NCBI GenBank assembly: GCA_023245865.1
Contig: JAHFJN010000001.1
Coordinates: 661,537-725,536, forward strand
DNA: 64,000 nucleotides
Source: Candidatus Peribacteria bacterium
Lineage (GTDB): Bacteria; Patescibacteriota; Gracilibacteria; Peribacterales; Peribacteraceae
Direction of reading: 5' to 3'
The first letter of the stretch is position 1; each line of letters starts with the position of its first letter. Shown in pieces: positions 1 through 9,206 of this stretch. The notes below the pieces were generated by a model. The model was given only the letters and a program-made list of their open reading frames with translations, had not been told where the DNA came from and made no database searches. Made by a program: the position numbers and the translations under genes.

Positions 1-1
1 G

Positions 2-736
2 CGTGAACACCGTCGAATTTCCGAAGGGTCGTTCCTCGATAATCATGCAAACATTCTCAATACGATGGGTTTGAGAATTGAACCCACAGAAGGGAAAAAC
101 GCAACTATGTTTGCAGGAGGTGAAGCGCTTGGAACGGGGGAGATGCGCTTGAATATCGGAGATCGAGAAAAGTTTTTGTGCTTTCTGCGCACACTGTCAC
201 CGGAGACCGGTAATGATCAATCCCCCTTCGCTCCGAACTTGGGGAAATTAATAGACGTTCTGCAAAAGCAAATCGAAGATCATTACGATATTGATCACCC
301 ATCCGACGAAGCCATAAACATGCTCGCTTCGATCGACAGTATCGTCACGGAATATAAGCGCATCGGCTTAGGTAAAAATATTGACGTATTGCATTCGTAT
401 CTCGAGAAAATACGTGGAGGATATTTCAGGGAATACCTTCTTATTCGGAGAAATAAAATCATGGTACGTCCGGACGAATGGGGTCCGGCAATATGGCACA
501 AGGACAATTCGGCAGAGTCTCTTAGGACTGCTTGGGACAAGGCAATCGACATATTGGAAAAAGTACAAAAGAATCCTCGTGCTTCCCGACTTGCAAAGGA
601 ACTGCAAGAACATTTGATCATGTGTGCGCACCACTCAATACAGCATCTCAAAGATAATCCTGACTGTTACCAAAACACGTCTATTCAATGGAAGGACATG
701 CAGGAAGTTGTGACGGATGCTCTTGAGAGACTTTGA
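2..736 (+). CDS. Hypothetical protein, 5' end outside window
   Basis: The frame is open to the left edge: 21 sense codons precede the first in-window ATG at 65, so the true start is probably outside and this is a 3' fragment. About 245 residues are visible. The protein is soluble, charged and mostly helical, rich in Leu, Glu and Lys, with no membrane segment. I recognise no family. It ends 86 bases before the next gene, from which it is separated by a promoter-like inverted repeat. If the ATG at 65 were the start the product would be 223 aa. Confidence 0.6.
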   Translation, partial: REHRRISEGSFLDNHANILNTMGLRIEPTEGKNATMFAGGEALGTGEMRLNIGDREKFLCFLRTLSPETGNDQSPFAPNLGKLIDVLQKQIEDHYDIDHPSDEAINMLASIDSIVTEYKRIGLGKNIDVLHSYLEKIRGGYFREYLLIRRNKIMVRPDEWGPAIWHKDNSAESLRTAWDKAIDILEKVQKNPRASRLAKELQEHLIMCAHHSIQHLKDNPDCYQNTSIQWKDMQEVVTDALERL

Positions 737-767
737 GAGTCGATAGGCAGAATGCGGTGTCCACGCA

Positions 768-796
768 TTGCACCATAAATGCTTTTATGGTACAAT
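768..796 (+). promoter_or_regulatory. Promoter with inverted repeat in its spacer
   Basis: TTGCAC at 768-773 and TACAAT at 791-796 are 17 bases apart, and TGG before the -10 gives an extended -10. The spacer holds an inverted repeat with perfect 8-base arms (772-779 and 784-791) around TGCT, a possible repressor site or hairpin. Predicted transcription start is near 803, about 20 bases before the gene at 823. Confidence 0.5.
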
Positions 797-822
797 ATCC
801 ATGAAATCCCAAACACATATCT

Positions 823-1701
823 ATGGCAAATGAGGCTGTAAATAAGGTCATTGATGGCGTACTCGGGGCAGAGAAAGAGGCCCCGTCACGTGAGGACTTG
901 CTCGACATTGCGGATACCGAGGAAGCCAGGCAGGAGCTGATTGATCAGACCGAGTTTGCCACCAAAAAAAGCAGAGATTTTTTGCGCGCGGAGATTGAAA
1001 AGGCGCGCACGTCGCTCGGTGAGGAAGAGCGGGAACAAGCGGAAAAGCTGGCTGTCTTGGAACAAGAATTGGCAGAGGCAGAAACAAATCGCGAGCAGAA
1101 GCGCAGGAATCCCGGAGCGGAAGAAAAGAAGAGTTTCATGGAAGAGCTGAAATCGCGCGATACCGCGGGCAAGTTTGCATTGGTAATGGAAAAAATCGGC
1201 GAATTCGCCGAAAAGATTGCGGATTTCTTTGAGTCCATGGGAAGCACGACATTGCTGAGCGTGGCTTCCCTGATGGAAAAAATGGGAATGGATGCCGCTT
1301 GGGTTGAAGGGCTCCGTGCAATGGCAGGAAAAGAAAAGGCAATCATTCAATCCAAGTTACAAGCCGAGAATTTTACACTCATCAAAGACATCGCCGTCGA
1401 CGGCAAGACAAAGGATGGCAGAGCTATTGCAAAATTGAAGCAGAAGTACGAGAGCATCTGCAAAGAAAAACTTGAAGAGGCTGTTCGCAAAACATCTGCG
1501 GCACCGACGGTGCCCCCCGCAGTGCTCACCATGAAAACAATCAAAACTCAATACAGCTTTGAAAACTTCATGGAGGAACGCATCATGCCGGTCATCCAAA
1601 GAAATGAATGGACCCTCAAGATGCCCGATGACAAAGGCCGCAAGCAGTTGAATCTCAGCGACATCGTCCACGCCTGTGAAGTCGCCCATGTCCTTTCCTG
1701 A
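823..1701 (+). CDS. Coiled-coil hypothetical protein
   Basis: A 292-residue protein of unknown function. Residues about 40-105 are a highly charged Glu/Lys/Arg coiled coil. Residues about 115-165 form amphipathic helices rich in Phe, Ala and Met, and the C-terminal third looks globular. There is no signal peptide or clear membrane span. It starts with ATG behind a good promoter (768-796) and has no Shine-Dalgarno site. The next gene overlaps its 3' end, and the following 1332-aa protein also begins with a coiled coil, so the group probably acts together. I do not recognise the family. Confidence 0.6.
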   Translation: MANEAVNKVIDGVLGAEKEAPSREDLLDIADTEEARQELIDQTEFATKKSRDFLRAEIEKARTSLGEEEREQAEKLAVLEQELAEAETNREQKRRNPGAEEKKSFMEELKSRDTAGKFALVMEKIGEFAEKIADFFESMGSTTLLSVASLMEKMGMDAAWVEGLRAMAGKEKAIIQSKLQAENFTLIKDIAVDGKTKDGRAIAKLKQKYESICKEKLEEAVRKTSAAPTVPPAVLTMKTIKTQYSFENFMEERIMPVIQRNEWTLKMPDDKGRKQLNLSDIVHACEVAHVLS

Positions 1702-1951
1702 CTCTATGTTCACCCGAGGAGCCGAAACACCGAAGGAAGATTTGATGCCCGCCATCCAGAGCGCGCAGGAAAGTACACGCGGCAGCGTTGCCAACACGAT
1801 CGGTGGTATCGTCGATACGACACTGAGTGTCGGCGTTGGCACGGGGAAAGTGCTAGCCTATGGCTCTGGCAGAGCGATCCGGGGAGTATTTGAAGTAGGC
1901 AATGCCATCAAGAAAGGACTCGAAGCAAATCCGTATCCGCAGGCGGCCTAG
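1688..1951 (+). CDS. Small hypothetical protein
   Basis: An 87-residue product from ATG 1688; an in-frame GTG at 1676 would add four residues. It overlaps the end of the preceding gene in another frame, which suggests co-expression. The middle is rich in Gly, Ser, Thr and Val and could form a weak amphipathic or membrane-associating stretch. The rest is charged. No family is recognised. It precedes the promoter of the giant membrane protein at 2020. Confidence 0.5.
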   Translation: MSFPDSMFTRGAETPKEDLMPAIQSAQESTRGSVANTIGGIVDTTLSVGVGTGKVLAYGSGRAIRGVFEVGNAIKKGLEANPYPQAA

Positions 1952-2001
1952 ACACTCGGGTAAATCATGGGAAAGCGTCATGGTAAATGTGCCACATTCA
2001 T

Positions 2002-2009
2002 GCTATAAT
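2002..2009 (+). promoter_or_regulatory. Extended -10 promoter of the 1332-aa gene
   Basis: TGC followed by TATAAT (2004-2009) is a perfect extended -10. The ATG at 2020 follows after 10 bases, so the predicted 5' leader is only about four bases. Confidence 0.55.
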
Positions 2010-2019
2010 TACATGATTT

Positions 2020-5000
2020 ATGGCAGAACCCAACACAAACAACACCCCCGGCCCTGATCGTGTCACCGAGCTTGTCAAACAGGCAGAGGGATTCGTGAAT
2101 CGCGAAGACATGATCCAGTATGTAAAAAGTGAGCTGGAACTCATGAAACCCTCCCGCAAGGAGATCGTACAGGCGCGCGAGGAGGTCGAGCGTTCGGAGG
2201 TGCTCAAGAAAAATGACACCGCCCGCGAGGCGTTACTCACGGAAGTGGAGAGAAAGAGAGTGGAAATGGAGGAGGAAACGAAGAGTGCGTCGCCGGAAGC
2301 AAACACACAGGAAATAAAAGAGTTGCAGGCGAAGAACAAAGAACTTGCAAAACAAGAGACATTCACCGGTGGACTGCAAACCGTATCGGGACAAGTGGTG
2401 GATAGCATCCTCCCAAAGCGCCTGACCGATCACATGTCACCACGGCAAAAAACAGCACTCGCCGCCGTCGGCACCGTCGGCCTTGGCGTTCTTGCCTATT
2501 TCCTCTTCTTCCGCGGAAAGAAAGGGGTGGAGGCTGGAAGACAGGCATCGAATAAAGGACCATTCATCGCGCTCGGTATCGCTATTTTGGCTTTTTTGGG
2601 AATCAAAGCCTACCAGAAATATGATAGGGATGCGCTCGTGAAAAAGAGTAAAGCTAAGGCAAAAGAATGGTCGCAAAAAGGCGTCGAGAAGGGTATGGAG
2701 AAAATACAAGGTGGTGCTGATAAAGCCAAAGACATAGAACAAAAGACTGACGTCTTTGGTGGCATTGGGAGAGATGTCGCTGCGCGTGGATTGTTGATCA
2801 TGCATAGTTCATTAAAACAACGTGCAGGCATCGATGAACAAAGCGACACGGCAGTGACAAACATATTGCAATTCCAAAACATACGCTCGATACCTATTAC
2901 GGAAATTGTAGCTTTGGGTGATATGGAAAATTATAATGAAGCCCAGTCAGAAACAAAAAAAATATGGGAGAAATATGGCCCTAAAAATCCACGCGAGGAA
3001 CAATTGCATGCTCTCTATTTCCTTGGGCTTGTTTGCAAGCAACATGAGAAATACATCGTGGGAACAAATACAAAATCAAATAACCCTCTCACGATTGAAG
3101 ATGCACTTCATAAGCTCGTCCAGCCTGCAGAAGCATTTGATAAAGTAAAACGCGGTCTTGCCGGCAAAGACCTCACACAACTTCCTGCGGTATTGCACGA
3201 GGCGTTTAATACGCACATCAATATTGAGCTACCACACATCGGAACTGCATTAGAAAAATTAGGGCTCTCAACAAAAGAAGAGATGCGGGCATTTGTCCTT
3301 TTCTGTAGCTCTCACCCAGAAATCTATTTATCTCATACAGATCAGCTGCCCGATGCAATTGAGCCTGATAATCCCTACAAGGAAAAATTCCTCAGGGCCT
3401 TCACAAATCTTTCACAGAATGTGAATAGAGGAAAAAAGTACTTCGGATTGTATTTGCACGATGATCGCTTTAAACCAGCTCTGGAGAAATATTGGAATGA
3501 CAAGATGGAACTCTCCGATGCATTGCAGCTGTATCTGCTCCTAGACCAAGTACCCACACAAAAAGGAGAGCTACCTCACAGCACAAGTGATACTCCACCA
3601 TTGGTCGCTGCCATGCTCCAACTGCAAGCACTTAAAATGGTCTCTTTTGGGGATGAAGATACAGGCACAAAAATGAAAGCATTCCTGTTCTCAGAGGCAG
3701 CAAATACATTCATGGGAATGCCAACAGATATTCACCTACCTCCTGCCGCAAAAGAATTTTTAAATGAATTTGGGGCTATCGTTTGGAATATGACCAAACA
3801 CGAAGCAAAGAACCTAGTACAACTTCCTCGGAAGGGCTTCATGACCATGCAAGAAATATACCATAAGAATAAACTTACAGTACTCGGTACGGAAGCGGCC
3901 GGATACATCGTATGGCGATCAATCTGGGCCGCAGATAACGCAGGCTTAAAGCTTGCAGAAAATGTCGGCAGCACGATGGCACCGCTGCTGATGGAGCAAA
4001 AAGCAATACTCGTACGTACACTTGGCAAAATACCCGTTATCAGAGGTCCAGCTCTCGCTCTAAACAAAGTCACACCCAAAGTGACAGGCATGACTAAAAT
4101 CGGTCTTGTAGGAGTGGCTCTAGACGCCCAGGATTTTTATTTGGATAGACGACCAAAAATACTGGAGGAACTTGGAAAAACGACCGATCCGATTAAGAAA
4201 AAATTATTGGAAGATGAACTCTTTAATCAGCAAATGAATTTTGCAATCAATGGAGCGGCTGTTCTTGCACCGACTCCTTGGGGCATTGGCATTTTTGCTG
4301 CTAACGGAGGAAAGGAAGCAATACGAAAATCTATCAACGAAGGGACATATTACATACTCCAGACAGAAGCAGAAATGAGAGAAATACCTCCAGGTGCTGA
4401 TTTGTGGCAGATCATGCGAACGACACAAGGCAATGTGAATATGATGCAGGGAGCTGCTAATATTGGAAATGGAAACGCAGTTGAAAAGGCAAACGAACAA
4501 ATCCGCACCGAAGCATATCGTGCATACTTTCATCAAATCACATGGAGTCTGGGCGATCTTGGACTTGAATTCCTGAAACCGGAGGAAATTCAAATGAACG
4601 AGGAGGAGCAGAAAAAACGTCTAAAAATATTAAATGATGAGCAAAAAACTGAGTTCGTGAATGCAGCAGAGGAATACATACGACACGTAACTAAAAAACA
4701 CTTCGGCATTGTAGGGCCAGAGGAATTGCGGAATGCAGAGACATATGCACGCTGTGACATCATCGATTGGCGCCGTTCCAAGCTGACAGGGGAACCAATG
4801 GAAGTAGGGAAACTACCTTGGGAAGATAGCCGAAATGAAAAAGGAGAACTTATAAAAGGTCGCTTGAATATGGTTAAGGAAAGCACCGAGGCTCAAAAAG
4901 AAATAAAAACTGCTGGTTTGAACGCATTACCAAGAGACAATCCGGCAGAATTTACAATGGGAACACTGATGATGTTTCTCAAAGATATCGAGCACGACAT

Positions 5001-6018
5001 TGCTTCATTCGAGGCTAAAATCCTGTCGGAGAATCTCGATCGATGGGAATGGACGGGCGGCGAAGAAGAGAGCAGAAATGCAGCAAGGCAAACGACCGCT
5101 TTCCTAATTCAACGGACGCTGGCGACCGAAATCGATCTCCTTCTTCGTATGAGCACCATAACACCCGATGCTTATGAGCTTGCGATCAAGAATCTACGTA
5201 TGATATTGAATGGTGATCCATTGCAATATCAACGCGATGGAACAGAAAAATATAAATGGCAATCACGTGGATTATTGAAAAAACACTATGGATCCGGACT
5301 ACTCAGTATGGAAGGAATGCTCGCCTATATCGAAGGAAATCCCTACGTGGAACTGGACTCGTCCCTCGTGGCCAACACGCCGGACAATGCCCTTCCTATC
5401 GAACAAATCCTCAATCAGAAAACGGACACCGTTCGCATGATGAGTAATCACTTCTTCGTGAAAGACGCAAAGGGCTATCAGCTTATCCCCATGAAAGACA
5501 ATACCCCTCTCGGCGATGCCATGAAAAATCTGCGTCGCGAGATTCCATCAAATGAACCATATCGGATTGAGGCAGGAGCCTATGCAATCTACAGACCCGG
5601 TGAAGAGATAAAGACCAATATGTATGGACGGCCACAAATTGGCTCAGCAACGTTACGTATGGAGCAGGTATTGCCAGAAACTGAGTTACAAAATAAGAGA
5701 TTGCTCAAGGAGAAACAGAGAAAAGAGGGCGTTGCAATTCTCAAGCAGGCTGGCGCAGAGGAACAAGCATCCGGTGCCTTCTATGTGCTGAAATACAGCA
5801 TGTGGGACAAGGCACTCACGTTCTACTTCGATGGGGAAACTGGTAAATGGAAGGTGGCGTTCGGTGGATGGCAAGATCTGGAAAGTAACCGCAGACACAC
5901 TTCCATGTCAGGACAGAATGCGGAAACATTTGAAGTCTCCGGCATGGCATGGGGTGGGAGTGAAAAATACAATACAGTGATTCGCAAAATTGCAGATATC
6001 AATCGTCTTGCCGCCTGA
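2020..6018 (+). CDS. Giant membrane-anchored hypothetical protein (1332 aa)
   Basis: This is the largest gene of the window. Residues about 30-115 are a charged coiled coil. Two membrane spans follow, at about 145-165 and 180-198, separated by a short basic/polar loop. The remaining 1100 residues are largely helical and soluble, with one or two hydrophobic Gly/Ala-rich stretches near residues 640 and 745 that may touch or cross the membrane. No enzymatic motif, ATP site or repeat is visible. The gene behind it starts two bases after its stop, so both are probably translated from one message. I do not recognise the family. Confidence 0.65.
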   Translation: MAEPNTNNTPGPDRVTELVKQAEGFVNREDMIQYVKSELELMKPSRKEIVQAREEVERSEVLKKNDTAREALLTEVERKRVEMEEETKSASPEANTQEIKELQAKNKELAKQETFTGGLQTVSGQVVDSILPKRLTDHMSPRQKTALAAVGTVGLGVLAYFLFFRGKKGVEAGRQASNKGPFIALGIAILAFLGIKAYQKYDRDALVKKSKAKAKEWSQKGVEKGMEKIQGGADKAKDIEQKTDVFGGIGRDVAARGLLIMHSSLKQRAGIDEQSDTAVTNILQFQNIRSIPITEIVALGDMENYNEAQSETKKIWEKYGPKNPREEQLHALYFLGLVCKQHEKYIVGTNTKSNNPLTIEDALHKLVQPAEAFDKVKRGLAGKDLTQLPAVLHEAFNTHINIELPHIGTALEKLGLSTKEEMRAFVLFCSSHPEIYLSHTDQLPDAIEPDNPYKEKFLRAFTNLSQNVNRGKKYFGLYLHDDRFKPALEKYWNDKMELSDALQLYLLLDQVPTQKGELPHSTSDTPPLVAAMLQLQALKMVSFGDEDTGTKMKAFLFSEAANTFMGMPTDIHLPPAAKEFLNEFGAIVWNMTKHEAKNLVQLPRKGFMTMQEIYHKNKLTVLGTEAAGYIVWRSIWAADNAGLKLAENVGSTMAPLLMEQKAILVRTLGKIPVIRGPALALNKVTPKVTGMTKIGLVGVALDAQDFYLDRRPKILEELGKTTDPIKKKLLEDELFNQQMNFAINGAAVLAPTPWGIGIFAANGGKEAIRKSINEGTYYILQTEAEMREIPPGADLWQIMRTTQGNVNMMQGAANIGNGNAVEKANEQIRTEAYRAYFHQITWSLGDLGLEFLKPEEIQMNEEEQKKRLKILNDEQKTEFVNAAEEYIRHVTKKHFGIVGPEELRNAETYARCDIIDWRRSKLTGEPMEVGKLPWEDSRNEKGELIKGRLNMVKESTEAQKEIKTAGLNALPRDNPAEFTMGTLMMFLKDIEHDIASFEAKILSENLDRWEWTGGEEESRNAARQTTAFLIQRTLATEIDLLLRMSTITPDAYELAIKNLRMILNGDPLQYQRDGTEKYKWQSRGLLKKHYGSGLLSMEGMLAYIEGNPYVELDSSLVANTPDNALPIEQILNQKTDTVRMMSNHFFVKDAKGYQLIPMKDNTPLGDAMKNLRREIPSNEPYRIEAGAYAIYRPGEEIKTNMYGRPQIGSATLRMEQVLPETELQNKRLLKEKQRKEGVAILKQAGAEEQASGAFYVLKYSMWDKALTFYFDGETGKWKVAFGGWQDLESNRRHTSMSGQNAETFEVSGMAWGGSEKYNTVIRKIADINRLAA

Positions 6019-6020
6019 CG

Positions 6021-6476
6021 ATGTTCCCCGCCCCCACCACCCCCTGGGCCAAAGCACTGAAGATCTTCGGCGTCTCGCAAAAGATTATCGATGCCGATAT
6101 TCCTGAGGAAAAAAATCTTCTGAAGATTCATGAGCCGATGCAGATCGGGGGAGTCCCCTTCTCGTTCGCAGAAGAAATCATCGAAAGCGAAGAGGAAATT
6201 GTGCTGGAAGTGAACGGCAAGAAGTTCCGAATGCTCGCCGGCAACATAGCGCTTGGGCAGATGATTCAGATTGCCATGCGCGAAGGTGAGGAGGTCCGCC
6301 TCACCCTCAGCGGTTTCTACGGCACCTTAACAGGCGAAGGAACGCTGACCCTCGAAGAACTCGGCCGCATTGTCACTGCACTCAAAAACGCACCCGGATC
6401 ACTCACACTTCCTATCACCTACCTCGATCATCTGAAAAAGGAAAAACGTACAACGGTGACGTTCGAAAAGATGTGA
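6021..6476 (+). CDS. Hypothetical protein
   Basis: A 151-residue soluble protein that begins two bases after the stop of the giant membrane protein, so it is very likely the last gene of that operon. Residues 35-100 alternate short hydrophobic strands with Glu/Gly turns and look like a small beta-rich domain. The C-terminus is basic. No known motif is visible. A 28-base perfect palindrome lies 31 bases downstream. Confidence 0.6.
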   Translation: MFPAPTTPWAKALKIFGVSQKIIDADIPEEKNLLKIHEPMQIGGVPFSFAEEIIESEEEIVLEVNGKKFRMLAGNIALGQMIQIAMREGEEVRLTLSGFYGTLTGEGTLTLEELGRIVTALKNAPGSLTLPITYLDHLKKEKRTTVTFEKM

Positions 6477-6507
6477 TGATGATTCTTACTCCTGGATCAG
6501 TGCTCGT

Positions 6508-6535
6508 ATGAACAGTATACTAGTATACTGTTCAT
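6508..6535. promoter_or_regulatory. 28-bp perfect palindrome between convergent genes
   Basis: Two 14-base arms with no spacer, centred on CTAG, are self-complementary over all 28 positions. The site lies between genes that converge from both sides. There is no T-run on either strand, so a simple intrinsic terminator is not proven. A rho-independent-like hairpin or a protein-binding site are both possible. Confidence 0.6.
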
Positions 6536-6540
6536 GAGGG

Positions 6541-7056
6541 TCATCGAAGTCTCTTGAAACGACGAAACAATATCGTAAACGTCCTCCAGAGCGTTGCGAT
6601 CATGACGGGGATTTCGAGGTAATCGATCGAGATCGCCACCCACGCGAGCCAGGCAGGCAGCACCGTCGCTTGCATGCCTGCAAATTGATTCACCACAAAT
6701 TCATCGGTGATCCAGAAGAGGTGCAACCACTGCGAATTGAGAAGTACGATGAAGATGATGTACCGCCAGGCAAAATCCTTCTTGAGTTCATACACATAGA
6801 GGAGCGTGGTCGTGAGCAGCGCGGGAATCTCGGTGTAATCGACGATAATGATCGCGTACTGCCAAAATGCCGATGGATTAAAGTAACTCGTTCCTGTGAG
6901 TCGCTGCAGAACAACGTGCGTCGTAAGCCAGAAGAGGTGCACGATCTGCAGCGTAAAAAGAAACGACGTGAGCGTGAGTGCGAGCGCATAGTGGCGCTCG
7001 TACCATCGCCAGAACCTGCCACCCTGTTTCCCCGATCGTGTGCGGGGAGCGATCAT
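6541..7056 (-). CDS. Integral membrane protein, unknown function
   Basis: A 171-residue protein with four predicted membrane helices in two similar pairs. Each pair contains a Leu-Phe-Trp-[IL]-Thr segment and a later Asp-Tyr-x-Glu-Ile-Pro segment, so it looks like an internal duplication of a two-helix unit. The conserved Asp and Glu inside the helices could bind an ion or proton. Both termini are rich in Arg. It begins two bases after the proS stop and is probably co-transcribed with it. I do not know the family. Confidence 0.65.
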   Translation of the reverse strand: MIAPRTRSGKQGGRFWRWYERHYALALTLTSFLFTLQIVHLFWLTTHVVLQRLTGTSYFNPSAFWQYAIIIVDYTEIPALLTTTLLYVYELKKDFAWRYIIFIVLLNSQWLHLFWITDEFVVNQFAGMQATVLPAWLAWVAISIDYLEIPVMIATLWRTFTILFRRFKRLR

Positions 7057-7058
7057 GC

Positions 7059-8330
7059 TTATCCAAGAAAGGCATAGAGCTCTTTTTCACTCATCAGTTT
7101 CGCCTCCCCTGCTCCACGCCTGCTCACTTCTAACTTTTTCTCCGCAAGCGTCTTTGGGGACACAACCACACGAACCGGCACGCCGATCAAATCTGCATCT
7201 GCGAGCTTGAAGCCAACGCTCAGGTCCGTGCGATCATCAAGCAGCACGCGTTTCCCCTTCTTCTCCAAATCCGCCGCCAATGTCGCTGCGACCGTGAATG
7301 ATTCATCACTCTCTCTCTTGGCAATCGGCACAATGTGAACATCGGCAGGGGCAATGGCGGCAGGCCAGACGAGTCCGCGGTCGTCGCTTCGAGCTTCCGC
7401 GATGATTCCCATCAGTCGTGAGATGCCGATCCCGTAACAGCCCATGATCACGTCGCATTTTTTTCCTTCAGCATCGTTATAGGAGAGTTCAAACGCACTG
7501 CTGAACTTGGTCCCAAGCTTGAAAATATTCGCCGCTTCGGAGGCCTTTTCCTCGCGAAATTCTTTGCCACCGGTCACAGGGCAAATCGTTACGCCCGGTT
7601 CATAGATTTCTTTATTGATCGCGATCCGCTTTCCCGCTTTCTCCGCTTGCACACTCACAAAGACACTGTCTTCGCCTTCGGGCAGGAGCACCTGGTACTC
7701 GTGAGAATATTTCGAGAACGTCCCGCCCGATGCATACGTGAGGTACGTCGCATCACTCAAATGTAGACGATTGAAGATGCAGTCGTACGCACCCTGCACG
7801 ACTTCGTAATAGCGATCGAGATCGGCTTGATCGACATGGAAGCTGTAGAGATCTTTCATCAGAAATTCGCGGCCGCGCAGGATCCCCGACTTCGCACGAA
7901 GTTCATTGCGAAATTTCGTCTGAATCTGGTACGCGGCAAACGGCAAATCGCGGTAACTGCGCACGTACTGCTTGGCGATTGGCGTGATCAGTTCCTCGTG
8001 CGTGGGGTTCAGACCGTATTCGGTATCCCCCGCTGCCGGCACATGGAAAAGGACATCGAACACTTTGTGGTCCCATCGACCGGTTTTGACCCACGATTCT
8101 TTCGCGGAGAGTGCCGAGAGCAAGACCTCCTGCGCACCGATCTGATCCATCTCCTCGCGCACGATCTGCTCGATGCTACGTAGGACCCGTAACCCGAGCG
8201 GCAAATAGGAATACACCCCCGCCATCGTTTTATGGATGAACCCCGCACGGGTAAGCAGATCCGCATTCTTGCTGGAGGCATCGGAAGCCGTCTCCTTGGA
8301 GGTTTTGGTGAAGAGATGCGTGAGGCGCAT
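7059..8330 (-). CDS. proS: Prolyl-tRNA synthetase, short form
   Basis: Charges tRNA-Pro with proline in the cytoplasm. The class II core is clear: the N-terminal motif 1 helix with Gly-Leu-Arg-Val-Leu, motif 2 with the conserved Phe-Arg-x-Glu near residue 140, motif 3 with Gly-Cys-Tyr-Gly-Ile-Gly-Ile-Ser-Arg near 300, and a C-terminal anticodon-binding domain. At 423 aa it is about 150 residues shorter than the common bacterial enzyme because the editing insertion between motifs 2 and 3 is missing. It therefore cannot clear Ala-tRNA-Pro itself. TACTCT lies exactly six bases before the ATG, so the transcript is predicted leaderless. Confidence 0.93.
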   Translation of the reverse strand: MRLTHLFTKTSKETASDASSKNADLLTRAGFIHKTMAGVYSYLPLGLRVLRSIEQIVREEMDQIGAQEVLLSALSAKESWVKTGRWDHKVFDVLFHVPAAGDTEYGLNPTHEELITPIAKQYVRSYRDLPFAAYQIQTKFRNELRAKSGILRGREFLMKDLYSFHVDQADLDRYYEVVQGAYDCIFNRLHLSDATYLTYASGGTFSKYSHEYQVLLPEGEDSVFVSVQAEKAGKRIAINKEIYEPGVTICPVTGGKEFREEKASEAANIFKLGTKFSSAFELSYNDAEGKKCDVIMGCYGIGISRLMGIIAEARSDDRGLVWPAAIAPADVHIVPIAKRESDESFTVAATLAADLEKKGKRVLLDDRTDLSVGFKLADADLIGVPVRVVVSPKTLAEKKLEVSRRGAGEAKLMSEKELYAFLG

Positions 8331-8336
8331 AAAAAA

Positions 8337-8342
8337 AGAGTA
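8337..8342 (-). promoter_or_regulatory. -10 box of proS, six bases from ATG
   Basis: TACTCT on the minus strand, then six T bases, then ATG. The predicted +1 is the A of the start codon. Confidence 0.5.
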
Positions 8343-8392
8343 GCGATTTTTGCGGCAAACGACAATGCACCATGCTACAATGACCCATCTCT

Positions 8393-9202
8393 ATGCAGGA
8401 CACCATCATCTCTGCAAGTGGCGTCACCAAGAAGTTCGGCGATTTCACCGCCGTCAATGACGTTTCGTTTGAAGTACAACGCGGCGAGATCCTCGCGTTC
8501 CTCGGGCCGAACGGCGCCGGCAAAACGACGACGATCAAGATGCTCACGACACTGCTGAAGCCGACGAGCGGACATGTCTCACTCGATGGGCATGATCCCG
8601 CGCACGAACAGAGCGCGGCGCGGCGGACGTTTGGGATCGTGTTTCAGGATCCGAGCCTCGACGATGAACTGACCGCCATGGAAAACATGCAACTGCACGC
8701 AGTGCTCTATAGTGTGCCCTCGGACATCCGCAAAACAAGAATCGAAGAATTGCTCCGGTTCGTCGACTTATGGGACCGCAAGGACAGCCTCGTGAAGGAA
8801 TTTTCCGGCGGCATGAAGCGGCGACTCGAGATCGCACGGAGTCTGCTTCATCACCCCAAAGTGCTCTTTCTCGATGAGCCAACGATCGGGCTCGATCCGC
8901 AGACGCGCAATCACCTGTGGGACTACGTGCAAAAGTTGAATCGCGAAGAAGGCATCACGGTGTTTCTGACCACCCACTACATGGAGGAAGCGGAGAAAGT
9001 TGCAGGGAGAATCGCGATCATCGATCACGGGAAAATCATGACGATCGGATCCTCGGAGGAGCTCAAGAAGCAGACGACCACTGCCACACTCGAGGAAGCG
9101 TTCTTAGCACTCACGGGCAATGCGATTCGCGAGGAAGGTGCCTCGAGCGCCGATACCATGCGCCAGCACCGCGCGATGTGGGGCCGAGGCGGCCGCCGCT
9201 AA
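8393..9202 (+). CDS. ABC-2 type exporter ATP-binding subunit
   Basis: Hydrolyses ATP to drive export through the membrane subunit encoded next. It has Walker A Gly-Pro-Asn-Gly-Ala-Gly-Lys-Thr-Thr (about residue 39), a Q-loop Phe-Gln-Asp, signature Phe-Ser-Gly-Gly-Met-Lys-Arg-Arg (about 140), Walker B Leu-Phe-Leu-Asp-Glu-Pro and an H-loop His. The type resembles the drug/lipid exporter ATPases DrrA and CcmA. TGC-TACAAT at 8373-8381 is an extended -10 only 11 bases before the ATG, leaving a leader of about five bases. The stop is four bases before the permease ATG. Confidence 0.9.
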   Translation: MQDTIISASGVTKKFGDFTAVNDVSFEVQRGEILAFLGPNGAGKTTTIKMLTTLLKPTSGHVSLDGHDPAHEQSAARRTFGIVFQDPSLDDELTAMENMQLHAVLYSVPSDIRKTRIEELLRFVDLWDRKDSLVKEFSGGMKRRLEIARSLLHHPKVLFLDEPTIGLDPQTRNHLWDYVQKLNREEGITVFLTTHYMEEAEKVAGRIAIIDHGKIMTIGSSEELKKQTTTATLEEAFLALTGNAIREEGASSADTMRQHRAMWGRGGRR

Positions 9203-9206
9203 CTCT

